Below are positions 1 through 9,174 of a stretch of 46,260 bases of DNA, piece after piece (the stretch's first letter is position 1; each line of letters begins with the position of its first letter). The position numbers were made by a program, and so were the translations under genes. Origin of the DNA: Sedimenticola sp. (GTDB lineage: Bacteria > Pseudomonadota > Gammaproteobacteria > Chromatiales > Chromatiaceae); the NCBI GenBank assembly GCA_002869585.1, contig PKUO01000044.1, forward strand, positions 1 through 46,260. Direction: 5' to 3'. The notes below the pieces were generated by a model. That model was not told the origin of the DNA. It did not search any database and saw only the letters and a program-made list of their open reading frames with translations.

Positions 1-548
1 CCCGGCGCAAGTTCTTCGACCTGCACGCGGCCAACAAGAGCCAACTGGCGGCCCAGGCGCTGGACTATATGGGTCAGCTTTATGCGCTCGAACGGGAAGT
101 CAAGCAGCTGGAGCCGGACAAAAGGCAGCGATTACGCATGGAGCAGGCGCGGCCTATTGCGGATGCCTTTCAGCAATGGATGCGGGCCCAGCGATTAAAA
201 GTGCCGGATGGCTCGGGCACGGCCAAGGCACTGGATTACAGTCTGAAACGCTGGAGTGCGCTGACGCGCTACCTGGAGGATGGTGCCGTGCCTATCGACA
301 ACAACTGGGTGGAGAACCAGATCCGGCCTTGGGCGCTGGGCCGTTCCAACTGGCTATTCGCCGGATCACTGCGCAGTGGCCAGCGTGCAGCGGCCGTGAT
401 GACACTGATCCAGTCCGCCAAGTTCAACGGGCATGATCCCTATGCTTACTTAAAGGATGTGCTGGCTCGCCTGCCAACACAGAAGAACAACGCCATCCAT
501 GAACTGTTGCCCCATAACTGGCAGCCGGTGACTACTGACAAGGTGTGA
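1..548 (+). CDS. IS66-family transposase, 3' part (cut by window edge)
   Basis: The reading frame is open from base 3 of the window and runs to TGA at 546-548, so the gene starts outside the window. The product is the C-terminal part of an IS66-type DDE transposase (TnpC). The segment RRKFFDLHAANKS and the block DNNWVENQIRPWALGRSNWLF are typical; the Glu in NNWVEN is the expected last acidic residue of the DDE triad. The tail HELLPHNWQP is the usual IS66 C-terminus. No frameshift or stop is seen in the visible part, so the element may be intact. The first methionine at 69 is internal and not a real start. Family assignment is from recognised motifs. Confidence 0.9.
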   Translation, partial: RRKFFDLHAANKSQLAAQALDYMGQLYALEREVKQLEPDKRQRLRMEQARPIADAFQQWMRAQRLKVPDGSGTAKALDYSLKRWSALTRYLEDGAVPIDNNWVENQIRPWALGRSNWLFAGSLRSGQRAAAVMTLIQSAKFNGHDPYAYLKDVLARLPTQKNNAIHELLPHNWQPVTTDKV

Positions 549-563
549 TCACCGGACGGTTAC
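549..563. repeat. Probable right terminal inverted repeat of the IS66 element
   Basis: Directly after the transposase stop the sequence ends in GGTTAC; read inward it is GTAACCGTCCGGTG, and IS66-family ends typically begin with GTAA. The following 8 bp (564-571, AATGATCT) would be one copy of the target duplication. The left end lies outside the window, so the repeat cannot be paired here. Confidence 0.45.
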
Positions 564-666
564 AATGATCTGCATTGACGGTGTAGAGTATGATGTGCCA
601 TGAATGGATTGCCTTAATATAATCTGTCATCAGAGTCTGTCGCATCGAATGGCTGGTAGAGTTTTC

Positions 667-897
667 CTATGCGGCCGTGCTGACGGTCTGAATCTGATCC
701 AGTCTGATGTTTTGGATATTGCCCGGGGATAGCTCCAGACAAATATATTCCGCACCATTTGCAGTCACAACGTCCACCACTGTTCCAGCGACAACGGTTC
801 CGTTCGTGCCGGTTATTTCCACTCGCTTACGGTGCATGGCCATGAGTTCGTACTCACTGTGTGTTGAACAGGCAATAGGCTGATAGTCGTTGGTCAA
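667..897 (-). CDS. rof: Rof-like Rho-binding antiterminator
   Basis: Small soluble protein resembling E. coli Rof (YaeO), which binds the Rho hexamer and relieves Rho-dependent termination. The opening TNDYQPIACSTHSEYELMAM matches the DTYQPINC...ELAC pattern of Rof, and the end EYICLELSPGNIQNIRLDQI matches EYLVVEA...RELRLDKI. The frame can extend upstream to 984 (105 codons), but the family homology begins at the TTG at 897, which has AAAGGG about 7 bases before it; I therefore chose a 76-residue product. It stands alone between the IS66 end and the transporter operon, transcribed away from the latter. The TTG start is inferred. Confidence 0.75.
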   Translation of the reverse strand: MTNDYQPIACSTHSEYELMAMHRKRVEITGTNGTVVAGTVVDVVTANGAEYICLELSPGNIQNIRLDQIQTVSTAA

Positions 898-984
898 TGC
901 TATGCCCTTTGGTCTTCGAGAATGGATCGAGTGAATTTTCATACTTGAGTATAGGTAACAGGCGGCGCATGAGAAACGGCTCAT

Positions 985-1338
985 GCACCACAGGAACAGA
1001 ATTCCGATGTTACTAAATTACACATAAAGTGTTACCTATGGTTGCATTATTTGGTAACACTACGCTGCCGTTAATCATTAACCTACTGAAATAATAGAAA
1101 ATTATATGCAGGCATATTTATTGCTTTTATCCCAGGGCCAGTTGTTGATGGCCTTCTATGTGGGAGGTCGACACGCGGCAGATTGTGATTTTATAACGAC
1201 AATAAAATAATCGCTCGCCAGTTTGTCTGGCAGCAAGAACCGCATTGTCAGGTCGCTTGGAAAACTGCCGACCCGGATGCAAACGCAGTAATAATAGGGC
1301 TTGTTGCCCATAGAATTTAGCAGAGAGAGGAAAACTGA
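985..1338. other. Intergenic region with transporter promoter and inverted repeats
   Basis: No gene is seen here. The stretch is AT-rich near 1000-1120 and must hold the promoters of the divergent Rof gene and ABC importer operon. Its visible structure is the inverted repeat at 1029-1060. No GG-N10-GC sigma-54 motif or clear NtrC box was found by eye. The ribosome site GAGAGAGGAAAA precedes the ATG at 1339. Confidence 0.5.
1029..1060. promoter_or_regulatory. Inverted repeat, possible operator upstream of ABC importer
   Basis: GTGTTACC (1029-1036) and GGTAACAC (1053-1060) are perfect 8-bp arms 16 bases apart. A further ATAGGTAACA at 951-960 is the exact reverse complement of TGTTACCTAT at 1030-1039. 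Three copies of the GGTAACA core in about 110 bp suggest a regulator-binding cluster; there is no T-tract, so it is not a simple terminator. The regulator is unknown. Confidence 0.4.
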
Positions 1339-2691
1339 ATGAGTGACGACAAGAAAACAAGCGAACTGTCCCGCCGTGGTTTCATCAAAGTCAGTGCTGC
1401 TGCGATGGCCGCTGCCAGTAGTCCGATGTTTTTCACCAAGGGAGCATGGGCTGCGAATGAATTCCGCAATAATCCCGGTGATGCTTCCAGTGTGAAATTT
1501 GGTTTCAACGTACCGCAAACCGGTGCCTATGCCGATGAGGGTGCTGATGAGTTGCGCGCCTACCAATTGGCTGTCAAACACATCAACGGTGAAGGTGACG
1601 GCGGCATGCTCAACACCATGAAGCCGCTGTCTCTGAAGGGCAATGGTATCCTGGGTAAGAAGCTTGAGTATGTGACAGGTGATACCCAGACCAAGTCTGA
1701 CGCGGCCCGTGCATCTGCCAAGCGCATGATCGAGAAAGATGGCGTGGTAATGATCACCGGTGGTTCATCTTCCGGTGTGGCTGTTGCCGTACAGGGTCTC
1801 TGCCAGGAAATGGGTGTGGTATTCATGGCTGGGTTGACCCACTCCAATGACACCACGGGTAAGGACAAGCGTCGCTATGGCTTCCGCCATTTCTTCAACG
1901 CCTATATGTCCGGTGCCGCTCTGGGCCCCGTGCTTGAGAAGGAGATGGGCAAAGAGCGTCGCGCTTACCATCTGACAGCTGACTACACTTGGGGCTGGAC
2001 CCAGGAAGAGTCCATCAAGAACACTACCGAAGCTCTGGGTTGGGAAACTGTTGCCGCGGTCCGTACGCCGGTGGGTGCAGGTGACTTCTCACAGTACATC
2101 ACGCCGGTACTGAACTCTGGCGCAGACGTGCTGATCCTGAACCACTACGGCAAGGATATGATCAATTCGCTGACCCAGGCTGTTCAGTTTGGTCTGCGTG
2201 ATAAGCAGGTCAATGGCAAGAACTTTGAAATCATCGTTCCGCTCTTCTCCCGTCTGATGGCGCAGGGTGCAGGTGACAACATCAAGGGTATTCTGGGTTC
2301 CACCAACTGGCACTGGTCACTGCAGGATGATGGCTCCAAGGCCTTCGTTAAATCCTTCTGGCAAGAGTATGGCTTCCCACCATCACAGGCAGCTCAGACC
2401 TGTTACGTACAGGCACTGTTGTATGCAGATGCCGTAGAGCGTGCCGGTACCTTCTATCCGCCAGAAGTAATCAAGACTCTGGAAGGGCACACCTTCGATG
2501 GCATGGGTAATGGACCGACTGAGTATCGTGCCGCCGACCATCAGTGCTTCAAAGACGTTCTTGTTGTACGTGGTAATGAAAATCCATCTTCTCAGTTCGA
2601 CCTTCTTAAAGTTGAGCAGATTGTTCCACGCTCACAGGTTGAGTACGATCCAGCCATCTTTGGCGGTGATCTCGGCCCATACGAAGTGTAA
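1339..2691 (+). CDS. Tat-exported ABC transporter substrate-binding protein (HAAT family)
   Basis: Periplasmic substrate-binding protein of the branched-chain amino acid/amide/urea (HAAT) class, 450 residues, type 1 periplasmic-binding fold (Peripla_BP_6). Residues 11-39 form a Tat signal: SRRGFIKVSAAAMAAASS followed by a small-residue cleavage region ending GAWA. The mature part opens with VKFGFNVPQTGAYADEG, the usual first strand and ligand loop of this family. It is the first gene of a five-gene importer operon and is followed by a hairpin attenuator that should keep it more abundant than the membrane parts. The ligand cannot be told from sequence; amino acids, urea and short amides are all possible, and the nearby formamidase and amt genes make a nitrogen compound plausible. 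Confidence 0.88.
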   Translation: MSDDKKTSELSRRGFIKVSAAAMAAASSPMFFTKGAWAANEFRNNPGDASSVKFGFNVPQTGAYADEGADELRAYQLAVKHINGEGDGGMLNTMKPLSLKGNGILGKKLEYVTGDTQTKSDAARASAKRMIEKDGVVMITGGSSSGVAVAVQGLCQEMGVVFMAGLTHSNDTTGKDKRRYGFRHFFNAYMSGAALGPVLEKEMGKERRAYHLTADYTWGWTQEESIKNTTEALGWETVAAVRTPVGAGDFSQYITPVLNSGADVLILNHYGKDMINSLTQAVQFGLRDKQVNGKNFEIIVPLFSRLMAQGAGDNIKGILGSTNWHWSLQDDGSKAFVKSFWQEYGFPPSQAAQTCYVQALLYADAVERAGTFYPPEVIKTLEGHTFDGMGNGPTEYRAADHQCFKDVLVVRGNENPSSQFDLLKVEQIVPRSQVEYDPAIFGGDLGPYEV

Positions 2692-2705
2692 GTAGACGTT
2701 AACGC

Positions 2706-2741
2706 AGCTGCCGGTCCATCAACTGGACCGGTAGCTTTCTT
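2706..2741 (+). terminator. Intra-operon hairpin (partial terminator)
   Basis: AGCTGCCGGTCC (2706-2717) pairs with GGACCGGTAGCT (2725-2736) over 12 bp with one G-U pair, loop ATCAACT, then TTTCTT. It lies between the binding-protein gene and the first permease gene, where such hairpins commonly reduce downstream expression or protect the upstream mRNA end. Confidence 0.75.
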
Positions 2742-2774
2742 GATTCATTTTTCATCTCACGGTTTTGGACGGTA

Positions 2775-3791
2775 ATGGACGCGATAATACTTCAACTCCT
2801 CAACGGGCTGGATAAGGGCGGCGCCTATGCGCTGATCGCTCTAGGCCTGACACTCGTATTCGGAACCCTTGGGGTTGTGAACTTTGCACACGGTGCCTTG
2901 TTCATGCTCGGTGCGTTCTGTGCGGTTTCTATACAGAGTTTGTTAACGATCTCGAAGCAGGTGAAAGATGAGAGCATCACCTTCTTTGATGCATACAAAG
3001 AGCAGCCTTACCTGGAAATATGGTGGGGCGATACAGGTACGGCAATCATTGATTGGGCTGTACCCTTGTCTATTTTTCTGGCGATACCGATCATGCTTCT
3101 GATTGGTGTGGCCATGGAACGTGGCCTGATACGTCACTTCTATAAACGCCCGCATGCAGAGCAGATCCTGGTGACCTTTGGTTTGGCTATTGTAATCCAG
3201 GAGATTGTTAAATCTTTTTTCGGTGCAAATCCGATTCCGACACCGTCCCCAGAGATTGTTGCCGGCAGCGCCAATATTGGCCTGCTCCTTGGGTTGGGCG
3301 AATCAGTGGTTTATCCCTGGTGGCGCCTGGTCTATCTGCTTTTCTCAGGCATTGTGATCTTTGCCGTGTTTGCCTTTCTGCAGTTCACGACCTTCGGTAT
3401 GGTGGTGCGTGCTGGTATGCAGGACCGTGAGACAGTCGGTCTGCTGGGCATCAATGTCGAACGGCGCTTTACTGTGGTATTCGGTATTGCTGCGGTGGTC
3501 GCCGGTTTGGCGGGCGTGATGTACGCGCCGATTCTCCCGCCGGACTACCACATGGGTATGGACTTTCTGGTCCTCTCCTTCGTGGTTGTGGTTGTTGGTG
3601 GCATGGGTTCGCTTGGCGGCGCTGTCTCGGCAGGATTTCTGTTAGGTATCCTGCAGTCATTTGCATCGATGACTGAAGTGAAATCCATCATCCCAGGAAT
3701 TGACCAGATCATTATCTATCTGGTTGCGGTTGTAATTCTCCTGACAAGGCCTCGCGGTCTGATGGGGCGCAAGGGTGTGATGGAGGATTGA
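2775..3791 (+). CDS. ABC transporter permease, LivH type
   Basis: Inner-membrane permease of the HAAT importer, 338 residues. The N-terminal [33 protein letters not shown] is the typical LivH/UrtB opening, and [22 protein letters not shown] near residue 275 is the conserved C-terminal block. Several hydrophobic membrane segments are evident. There is a longer loop around residues 60-95 ([11 protein letters not shown]) between the early helices. It pairs with the LivM-type permease, which starts one base after this gene's stop. Confidence 0.9.
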   Translation: MDAIILQLLNGLDKGGAYALIALGLTLVFGTLGVVNFAHGALFMLGAFCAVSIQSLLTISKQVKDESITFFDAYKEQPYLEIWWGDTGTAIIDWAVPLSIFLAIPIMLLIGVAMERGLIRHFYKRPHAEQILVTFGLAIVIQEIVKSFFGANPIPTPSPEIVAGSANIGLLLGLGESVVYPWWRLVYLLFSGIVIFAVFAFLQFTTFGMVVRAGMQDRETVGLLGINVERRFTVVFGIAAVVAGLAGVMYAPILPPDYHMGMDFLVLSFVVVVVGGMGSLGGAVSAGFLLGILQSFASMTEVKSIIPGIDQIIIYLVAVVILLTRPRGLMGRKGVMED

Positions 3792-3792
3792 T

Positions 3793-4926
3793 ATGAGTAT
3801 TCCTGCTATTCGTAATGACTGGGCCGTAATGGCCATATTTACAGTTGCGGTATTGACCGCTCCACTTTGGCTCGCGCCCATCGGGGCCAACTACCCCGAC
3901 CTGTTGCAGAAGTTTGCCATTTTCGGCATTTTTGCCATCGGATTTAACATTCTGTTTGGCCTGACCGGGTATCTCTCGTTCGGACATGCGGTGTTCCTGG
4001 GTGTGGGTTCCTACACGGCCGTATGGTCGTTCAAGCTGCTGACCATGAATGTCTTGCCCGCGGTGGTATTCGGCACCTTGATGGGTGGTGTTTTCGCTGT
4101 CCTGATTGGCTATGTCAGTCTGCGTCGTTCTGGTATCTACTTCTCTATCCTGACGCTCGCGTTTGCCCAGATGTCCTATAACCTGGCTTATTCGGTGCTG
4201 ACCCCGATTACCAACGGTGAAACCGGGCTGCAGATCACCATGAATGATGCACGCATTCTGGATGGCCCAGTGGGTGATGGTCTGCCATCTACTACCCTGT
4301 TTGGGCTGGAGATGAGCGGTTATTCCGGGTTCTATTTTTGCGCGACGATGTTGATAATTGCATTCTTCATATCTTTGCGGATCTTCCGCTCGCCATTCGG
4401 GTTGAAACTCAAGGCGATCAAATCCAATCAGACGCGCATGAAATACACCGGTTTCAATACTCGGCCTTACCTGTTGGTGGCGTTCGTCATCTCTGGAATG
4501 TTTGCCGGTCTGGCGGGTAGCCTGATGGCGATAACCGATCCCCTGGCCGGTGCTGAACGCATGCAGTGGACGGCATCGGGCGAGGTGGTTCTGATGACGA
4601 TTCTCGGTGGTACTGGCACATTGATCGGACCTCTGCTGGGTGTGGGAATTATCAAATATTTCGAAAATATCTTCTCGGCACTCAACGAGGCTGGGCTGCA
4701 TGAGTTCTTCGCCTTCATGCCGGATTGGCTGGAAAATATCGTGGTCGCTGTCAGCAGTGAATTCGTCGGTGAAGGTTGGCATTTGACGCTTGGGGTGCTC
4801 TTCATGCTGGTGGTTATCTTCCTGCCGGGTGGTGTGATGGAAGGGATCAGACGAACTACAGCCGTTGTTCGCAATCTTTCCAAGGGGCCTGAAAAAAAGG
4901 CCGCCGAGTCGGTTGGGAAGGAGTAA
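3793..4926 (+). CDS. ABC transporter permease, LivM type
   Basis: Second permease of the importer, 377 residues. The block [20 protein letters not shown] (residues ~47-66) and [15 protein letters not shown] near residue 270 are hallmarks of LivM/UrtC. Eight or more hydrophobic segments are visible; the C-terminal tail is charged ([13 protein letters not shown]). It starts one base after the livH-like stop and ends five bases before the ATPase start, so the genes are almost certainly co-translated. Confidence 0.9.
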   Translation: MSIPAIRNDWAVMAIFTVAVLTAPLWLAPIGANYPDLLQKFAIFGIFAIGFNILFGLTGYLSFGHAVFLGVGSYTAVWSFKLLTMNVLPAVVFGTLMGGVFAVLIGYVSLRRSGIYFSILTLAFAQMSYNLAYSVLTPITNGETGLQITMNDARILDGPVGDGLPSTTLFGLEMSGYSGFYFCATMLIIAFFISLRIFRSPFGLKLKAIKSNQTRMKYTGFNTRPYLLVAFVISGMFAGLAGSLMAITDPLAGAERMQWTASGEVVLMTILGGTGTLIGPLLGVGIIKYFENIFSALNEAGLHEFFAFMPDWLENIVVAVSSEFVGEGWHLTLGVLFMLVVIFLPGGVMEGIRRTTAVVRNLSKGPEKKAAESVGKE

Positions 4927-4930
4927 TCGG

Positions 4931-5698
4931 ATGAGTGAGAGCAATATTGTTTTAAACATCAGGAATGTAAACAAGACCTTTGGCGGCTTGCATGCACTCG
5001 GTGACATCAACCTTGAAATCGAAGAGGGCAAGACCCATGCGATCATCGGCCCTAACGGGGCGGGTAAATCAACGCTGTTGAATGTCTGTATTGGCCGCTT
5101 GGTTCCTGATAGTGGCACTGTTGAATTCGAAGGTCAGAATATGATCGGCATGCAACCGCACGAGATCAATCATGCGGGCATGGTGCGTGTTTTTCAGACA
5201 CCGGAGATTTTTCCGGACCTTTCCGTGATTGAAAATGTCATGGTGCCGGCGCTGGCCAAACGTGATGGTATTTTCAAGTTCAACGCCTTTTCCAGTATGG
5301 CGGGTGAAAAGCAGATTGCCGACGAGGCCTTGCATGTTCTCGAGGATCTGGGGCTTGGCGCACTGGTGAATCAGCATGCAGGCAGCATGTCACGCGGTGA
5401 CAAGCGCCGTCTGGAACTGGCGATGGGCCTGATCCAGCATCCGCGCCTGCTGTTGTTGGATGAGCCTACCGCTGGTATGGCGCGCCACGACACCAACCGT
5501 ACCATTGATCTGCTCAAGAAGATCAAGGAGCGGGGCATGACCAAGATCATCATCGAGCATGACATGCACGTGGTTTTCAGCCTTGCCGATACAATTAGTG
5601 TGTTGGCGCAGGGTTGCATTATCGCTTCTGGGACGCCGGATGAAATTCGCGGCAATCCCAAAGTACAAGAGGCTTATCTGGGTGGAGCTGAACTATGA
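4931..5698 (+). CDS. ABC transporter ATP-binding protein, LivG type
   Basis: Cytoplasmic ATPase of the importer, 255 residues. Walker A GPNGAGKST lies near residue 40, the signature region is SMSRGDKRRLELAMGL (a degenerate LSGGQ) and Walker B is LLLLDEPTAGM, with the switch His in IIIEHDMHVV. The open frame continues upstream to 4865, but the ATG at 4931 has AAGGAG just before it and begins the family-like sequence, so I chose it. It overlaps the next ATPase gene by ATGA at 5695-5698. Confidence 0.92.
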   Translation: MSESNIVLNIRNVNKTFGGLHALGDINLEIEEGKTHAIIGPNGAGKSTLLNVCIGRLVPDSGTVEFEGQNMIGMQPHEINHAGMVRVFQTPEIFPDLSVIENVMVPALAKRDGIFKFNAFSSMAGEKQIADEALHVLEDLGLGALVNQHAGSMSRGDKRRLELAMGLIQHPRLLLLDEPTAGMARHDTNRTIDLLKKIKERGMTKIIIEHDMHVVFSLADTISVLAQGCIIASGTPDEIRGNPKVQEAYLGGAEL

Positions 5699-6456
5699 GT
5701 AAGCACAATATCGCGCCGGTTGTTCCGACGATTAAAAGCACCGGGTCGGCCCCGGCCTTTTTTTCCTGCTGGGACATACACTCATACTACGGTGAGAGTT
5801 ACATCGTGCAGGGCGTCAGTTTCGATATCCGTGAAGGCGAAGTGCTGGCGCTGCTGGGGCGCAATGGAGCGGGTAAGACATCCACCCTGCGTTCGATAGC
5901 GCGGATGGACAACCCTCAGGTCACGCACGGTGAAATCTGGCTGGACCATAAACCGCTGCATAACATGAAGTCGCATGATGCGGCGCAGAATGGTGTTGGA
6001 CTGGTGCCTGAGGACCGACGCATCATTCCGGGCATGACGGTAGAGGAGAATCTGATACTGTCACAGATCGCGCCACCGATCGGTTGGTCAATCGAACGTA
6101 TCTATGAACATTTCCCGCGTCTTGCCGAACGCCGTAACCAGGAAGCGACCACCCTGTCAGGTGGTGAGCAGCAGATGTTGGCGGTGGCGCGCATCCTGGC
6201 GCGTGATATCAAGCTGCTGCTGCTGGATGAACCCTACGAAGGATTGGCGCCGGTCATTGTGCGCGAGATCGAACGTATCGTTGATAGTATTAAGACGCTG
6301 GGTATCACCACTATTATCGTGGAGCAGAATGCCGTGGCTGCACTGCGTTTGGCCGACCGCGCCATCATTCTCGATATGGGCCAAGTGGTGTTTGACGGAC
6401 TGGCTCAGGAGGTACTGGACAACGCCGAGATGAGACAGCAGTATCTTGCTATCTAG
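5695..6456 (+). CDS. ABC transporter ATP-binding protein, LivF type
   Basis: Second ATPase of the importer, 253 residues. Walker A GRNGAGKT, signature LSGGEQQ and Walker B LLLLDEPYEGLAP match LivF/UrtE; the switch His is replaced by Gln in IIVEQNAVAALRLA, which is normal for this subfamily. About 20 extra residues precede the first strand compared with typical LivF. It is last in the operon and is followed by a strong terminator at 6481. Confidence 0.92.
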   Translation: MSKHNIAPVVPTIKSTGSAPAFFSCWDIHSYYGESYIVQGVSFDIREGEVLALLGRNGAGKTSTLRSIARMDNPQVTHGEIWLDHKPLHNMKSHDAAQNGVGLVPEDRRIIPGMTVEENLILSQIAPPIGWSIERIYEHFPRLAERRNQEATTLSGGEQQMLAVARILARDIKLLLLDEPYEGLAPVIVREIERIVDSIKTLGITTIIVEQNAVAALRLADRAIILDMGQVVFDGLAQEVLDNAEMRQQYLAI

Positions 6457-6480
6457 ATGCCTTCGTAATGGGTAGCGTAA

Positions 6481-6514
6481 GCGGGCCGGCCATTTGACCG
6501 GCCCGCTTTTTTTT
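6481..6514 (+). terminator. Rho-independent terminator of the ABC importer operon
   Basis: GCGGGCCGG (6481-6489) pairs perfectly with CCGGCCCGC (6498-6506), followed by eight T residues (6507-6514). The T-run overlaps the stop codon of the convergent FGE-like gene. Confidence 0.93.
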
Positions 6515-7754
6515 AACCCGATTGTTCTGCCTCGCGAAGGATGCGAAAACCGATTCTCAGGTAGTGATAGTTCGGTCCCATCTTGTTGCGAGAGGCGGAG
6601 CGTAATCCACCAGGGACGTTGTACCAAGAGCCGCCACGCACCACCCGCTCTTCCAAATTGTCACGATTACATCCGGCATCCTGTTGTTCCTGGCCGGAGT
6701 AGACCTCGGCATAGATGGACGCACACCATTCCCAGACATTGCCATGCATGTCATACAGCCCCCAGGGGTTGGGCGGAAACAGGTCAACAGGTGTCGTCTG
6801 TCCCCGCCTTTCGCCTTTTGGGCTGCCGTTATAGGTATAGTTGCCATCGAAGTTTGCTTGCTCGGTGTTGATGATGTCACCAGTCCAGAACGGGGTGCCG
6901 GTGCCAGCACGGCAGGCGTATTCCCACTCCGCTTCAGTTGGCAGGCGGATATTCCACCCGGTGCGTTTCTGCAACCAGATGCAATACTCCATGGCGCTCC
7001 AGTAGGTGATGTTGATCACTGGCCGTTTGCCGCGTCCCCAGCCTTCATCGGGTGGCCTGGGTATTTTCAGCTCATCGCAGAACAGATCAAACATGGCGAA
7101 GGTGACGGGGGTTTTCAGCAGGTAGAATTTTTTTATCGTCACCGGATGCTGTAATTCGTTTCCGAACCGGTCTTTCTCGGTGGGGGGCGATCCCATGAGA
7201 AACTCACCGCTCGGTATTTCAACCCAGTCGGATTCAGCCACTCCGAGTTTTTTCAGGCGGCTCTTATAAAAGTCATCCCTTTCGTCCGGATAATGAATGT
7301 TTGTGGCCGGCTGGGTTTTGCCTGCGCCAGGTTGAGGCGGTGGCGTCTGCTGTTCAATCGGGACGGCTGCCGGTTCAGCCTTTTCTGTCGCGCCGCACTC
7401 TAGACAGGTGGAAGTGTTGTTGAAGCGGAACTGTTCGAGAAAAGCCTTCCCGCAGCGGCTGCATTTAAAGTGCCTGTCGCCTGCCAGAATGGCACTGCCT
7501 GAGCCACTGCAGTAGAGCGGTCGCCAGAAAGCGGCTGGTGTTCGGTTATCCGTCGGGTTGCCACAGCGGTCACAGAAGCGTGCGTTGGCGTGCAATCTTT
7601 TACCACAGCAGATGCAGACATTCTTAGCCTTCAACTGTTCGCCGCACTGGGAACAGAATAACGCGTCTGCGTCTTCGATTGTGTGGTTGCATCGAGGACA
7701 GTGCATGAGTAGTGGCAAGCTTGCTTGAATGATTCGATTATCGATACTCATCAT
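6513..7754 (-). CDS. Zinc-ribbon protein with C-terminal FGE/SUMF1-like domain
   Basis: About 413 residues from the ATG at 7754. The N-terminal third carries three zinc ribbons: CPRC...CSQC (near 19-37), CICC...CDRC (47-64) and CSRC...CLEC (98-120). A Pro-rich linker follows, and then an FGE-sulfatase domain from ~177 (WVEIPSGEFLMGS, RLPTEAEWEYACRAG, NPWGLYDMHGNVWEWC, VVRGGSWYN, GFRILRE). The active-site cysteine pair of true formylglycine-generating enzymes is absent: after RGGSWYNVPGGLRSASRNKM no Cys follows. Sulfatase activation is therefore unlikely; such domains often serve in regulation, binding or other modification. The frame also allows TTG at 7769 and ATG at 7706; none has a good ribosome site, so the start is uncertain. 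Confidence 0.8.
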   Translation of the reverse strand: MMSIDNRIIQASLPLLMHCPRCNHTIEDADALFCSQCGEQLKAKNVCICCGKRLHANARFCDRCGNPTDNRTPAAFWRPLYCSGSGSAILAGDRHFKCSRCGKAFLEQFRFNNTSTCLECGATEKAEPAAVPIEQQTPPPQPGAGKTQPATNIHYPDERDDFYKSRLKKLGVAESDWVEIPSGEFLMGSPPTEKDRFGNELQHPVTIKKFYLLKTPVTFAMFDLFCDELKIPRPPDEGWGRGKRPVINITYWSAMEYCIWLQKRTGWNIRLPTEAEWEYACRAGTGTPFWTGDIINTEQANFDGNYTYNGSPKGERRGQTTPVDLFPPNPWGLYDMHGNVWEWCASIYAEVYSGQEQQDAGCNRDNLEERVVRGGSWYNVPGGLRSASRNKMGPNYHYLRIGFRILREAEQSG

Positions 7755-7819
7755 ATCGCAATGCAGCAATGAAGGATAATGAAAAACAGCTAATCAATTG
7801 ATTAATAACAGTTAGCTGG

Positions 7820-9037
7820 CTATTTCACCTTGAAGCCATAGTCTCTTATCGCCTGTGTGATTGTTTGCACGTGATCTTTACCGCGGGTTTCCAGGGTCAA
7901 TTCCACCTCTGTCTCTTCCAACTGTACTTCACTTGCCGCGCGGTTTTGTGAGATCTCGAGAATATTCGACTGATACTTGGCGACCAGAGTTGCCAGTGTT
8001 GCGATGCTGCCGGGTCTGTCTGGCACCACCACTTTGAGGCGGGCCAGGCGGCCGTCTATCTCCAGTCCGCGTTCGATGATCTTGGAGAGTATGGTCATGT
8101 CGATATTGCCACCGCTGATGACCACCACAACGGTTTTATCGCTGACATCCACCAGATGCTGGTTATACAGTGCGGCAAATCCCACTGCGCCAGCGCCTTC
8201 CGCCAGGGTCTTCTCCATCTCCAGAAGCACCATGATGGCATTCGCAATCTCTTCTTCGCTGACCGTAATGATTGCGGACACCAGCTCACGCACAATCGGC
8301 AGTGTTTTACTGCCTACCTTGGCAACAGCAATGCCATCGGCCAGAGTACTGGTGGTCTGCTGTGGCGTAACCTGCCCGGCGGCGATACTTTCGCGCATGG
8401 CCGGCAGTCGCTCGGTTTCGACGCCGATGATACTGACGGCAGGCCGGGTAGATTTGATGGCGGTGGCGATGCCGGCGATCAGTCCGCCGCCGCCGATCGG
8501 CACGATCACCAGGTCCGGGTCGGCTACCTGCTCCAGGATTTCAAGACCGATGGTGCCCTGCCCGGCAATGATCGCCTCATCATCAAAGGCATGAATAAAA
8601 GTGGCGCCCCGTTCTCGTTGAAGTTCGCACGCCCTGTCGAAGGCATCGTCATAGCCGCGGCCATGCAGGATGATTTCCGCCCCCAGTACACGGGTGCCGC
8701 GAATCTTGGCAAGGGGGGTGGTCTCCGGCATGACGATGGTGGCCTTTACGCCGCAGAGTTTTGCGGCATGCGCCACCCCCTGGGCATGATTGCCCGCAGA
8801 GGCGGTGATAACGCCTGCGGCCTTTTGTGCATTATCGAGTTGCAGCATCTTGTTCAATGAGCCCCGGTCCTTGAAGGAACCGGTCATCTGCAGATTTTCC
8901 AGCTTGAGATAAAGTCGGCAACCCAGAATGCTACTGAGTGTTTCTGAGAGTGCGCATGGCGTATAGAAGACGGCATCCTTGATTCGTGCTCGTGCCGCTT
9001 GAATATCCGCCAGGTCAACGCTATGGCTATCTGTCAT
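7820..9037 (-). CDS. ilvA: Threonine ammonia-lyase with one ACT domain
   Basis: PLP enzyme that deaminates L-threonine to 2-oxobutanoate, the first step of isoleucine synthesis or a catabolic step; 405 residues. The PLP lysine is K56 in TGSFKDRG, the phosphate-binding glycine loop is PIGGGGLIAGIA, and SAGNHAQGVAHAA is the usual family block. The C-terminal ~75 residues (LKVVVPDRPGSIATLATLVA...) form a single ACT domain, as in the 400-residue class rather than the two-ACT biosynthetic form of E. coli. The gene is monocistronic as far as can be seen. Activity on serine is also possible for this fold. Confidence 0.9.
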   Translation of the reverse strand: MTDSHSVDLADIQAARARIKDAVFYTPCALSETLSSILGCRLYLKLENLQMTGSFKDRGSLNKMLQLDNAQKAAGVITASAGNHAQGVAHAAKLCGVKATIVMPETTPLAKIRGTRVLGAEIILHGRGYDDAFDRACELQRERGATFIHAFDDEAIIAGQGTIGLEILEQVADPDLVIVPIGGGGLIAGIATAIKSTRPAVSIIGVETERLPAMRESIAAGQVTPQQTTSTLADGIAVAKVGSKTLPIVRELVSAIITVSEEEIANAIMVLLEMEKTLAEGAGAVGFAALYNQHLVDVSDKTVVVVISGGNIDMTILSKIIERGLEIDGRLARLKVVVPDRPGSIATLATLVAKYQSNILEISQNRAASEVQLEETEVELTLETRGKDHVQTITQAIRDYGFKVK

Positions 9038-9174
9038 TGCCGTTGTCTTTTTCAGGAGTCATTATTTCTGTTCACTGTTAATAGTAGACGAGCATCGGTT
9101 CTGGTGCAGAAGGCCGTTGAACAAGCCCGGGAGCATAGATGAGTGAAACTCTGTGAACAGAAAGTCCTGCTGTT

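Noticed and set aside
1200-1260. TGGCAGCAAGAACCGC as a sigma-54 promoter of the HAAT importer
   Set aside because: GG-N11-GC, one base too long, and there is no NtrC box upstream.
3712-5118. 468-codon minus-strand frame
   Set aside because: Antisense of the LivM-type permease and the ATPase; rich in Gln, His and Arg as expected for a shadow of membrane-protein codons.
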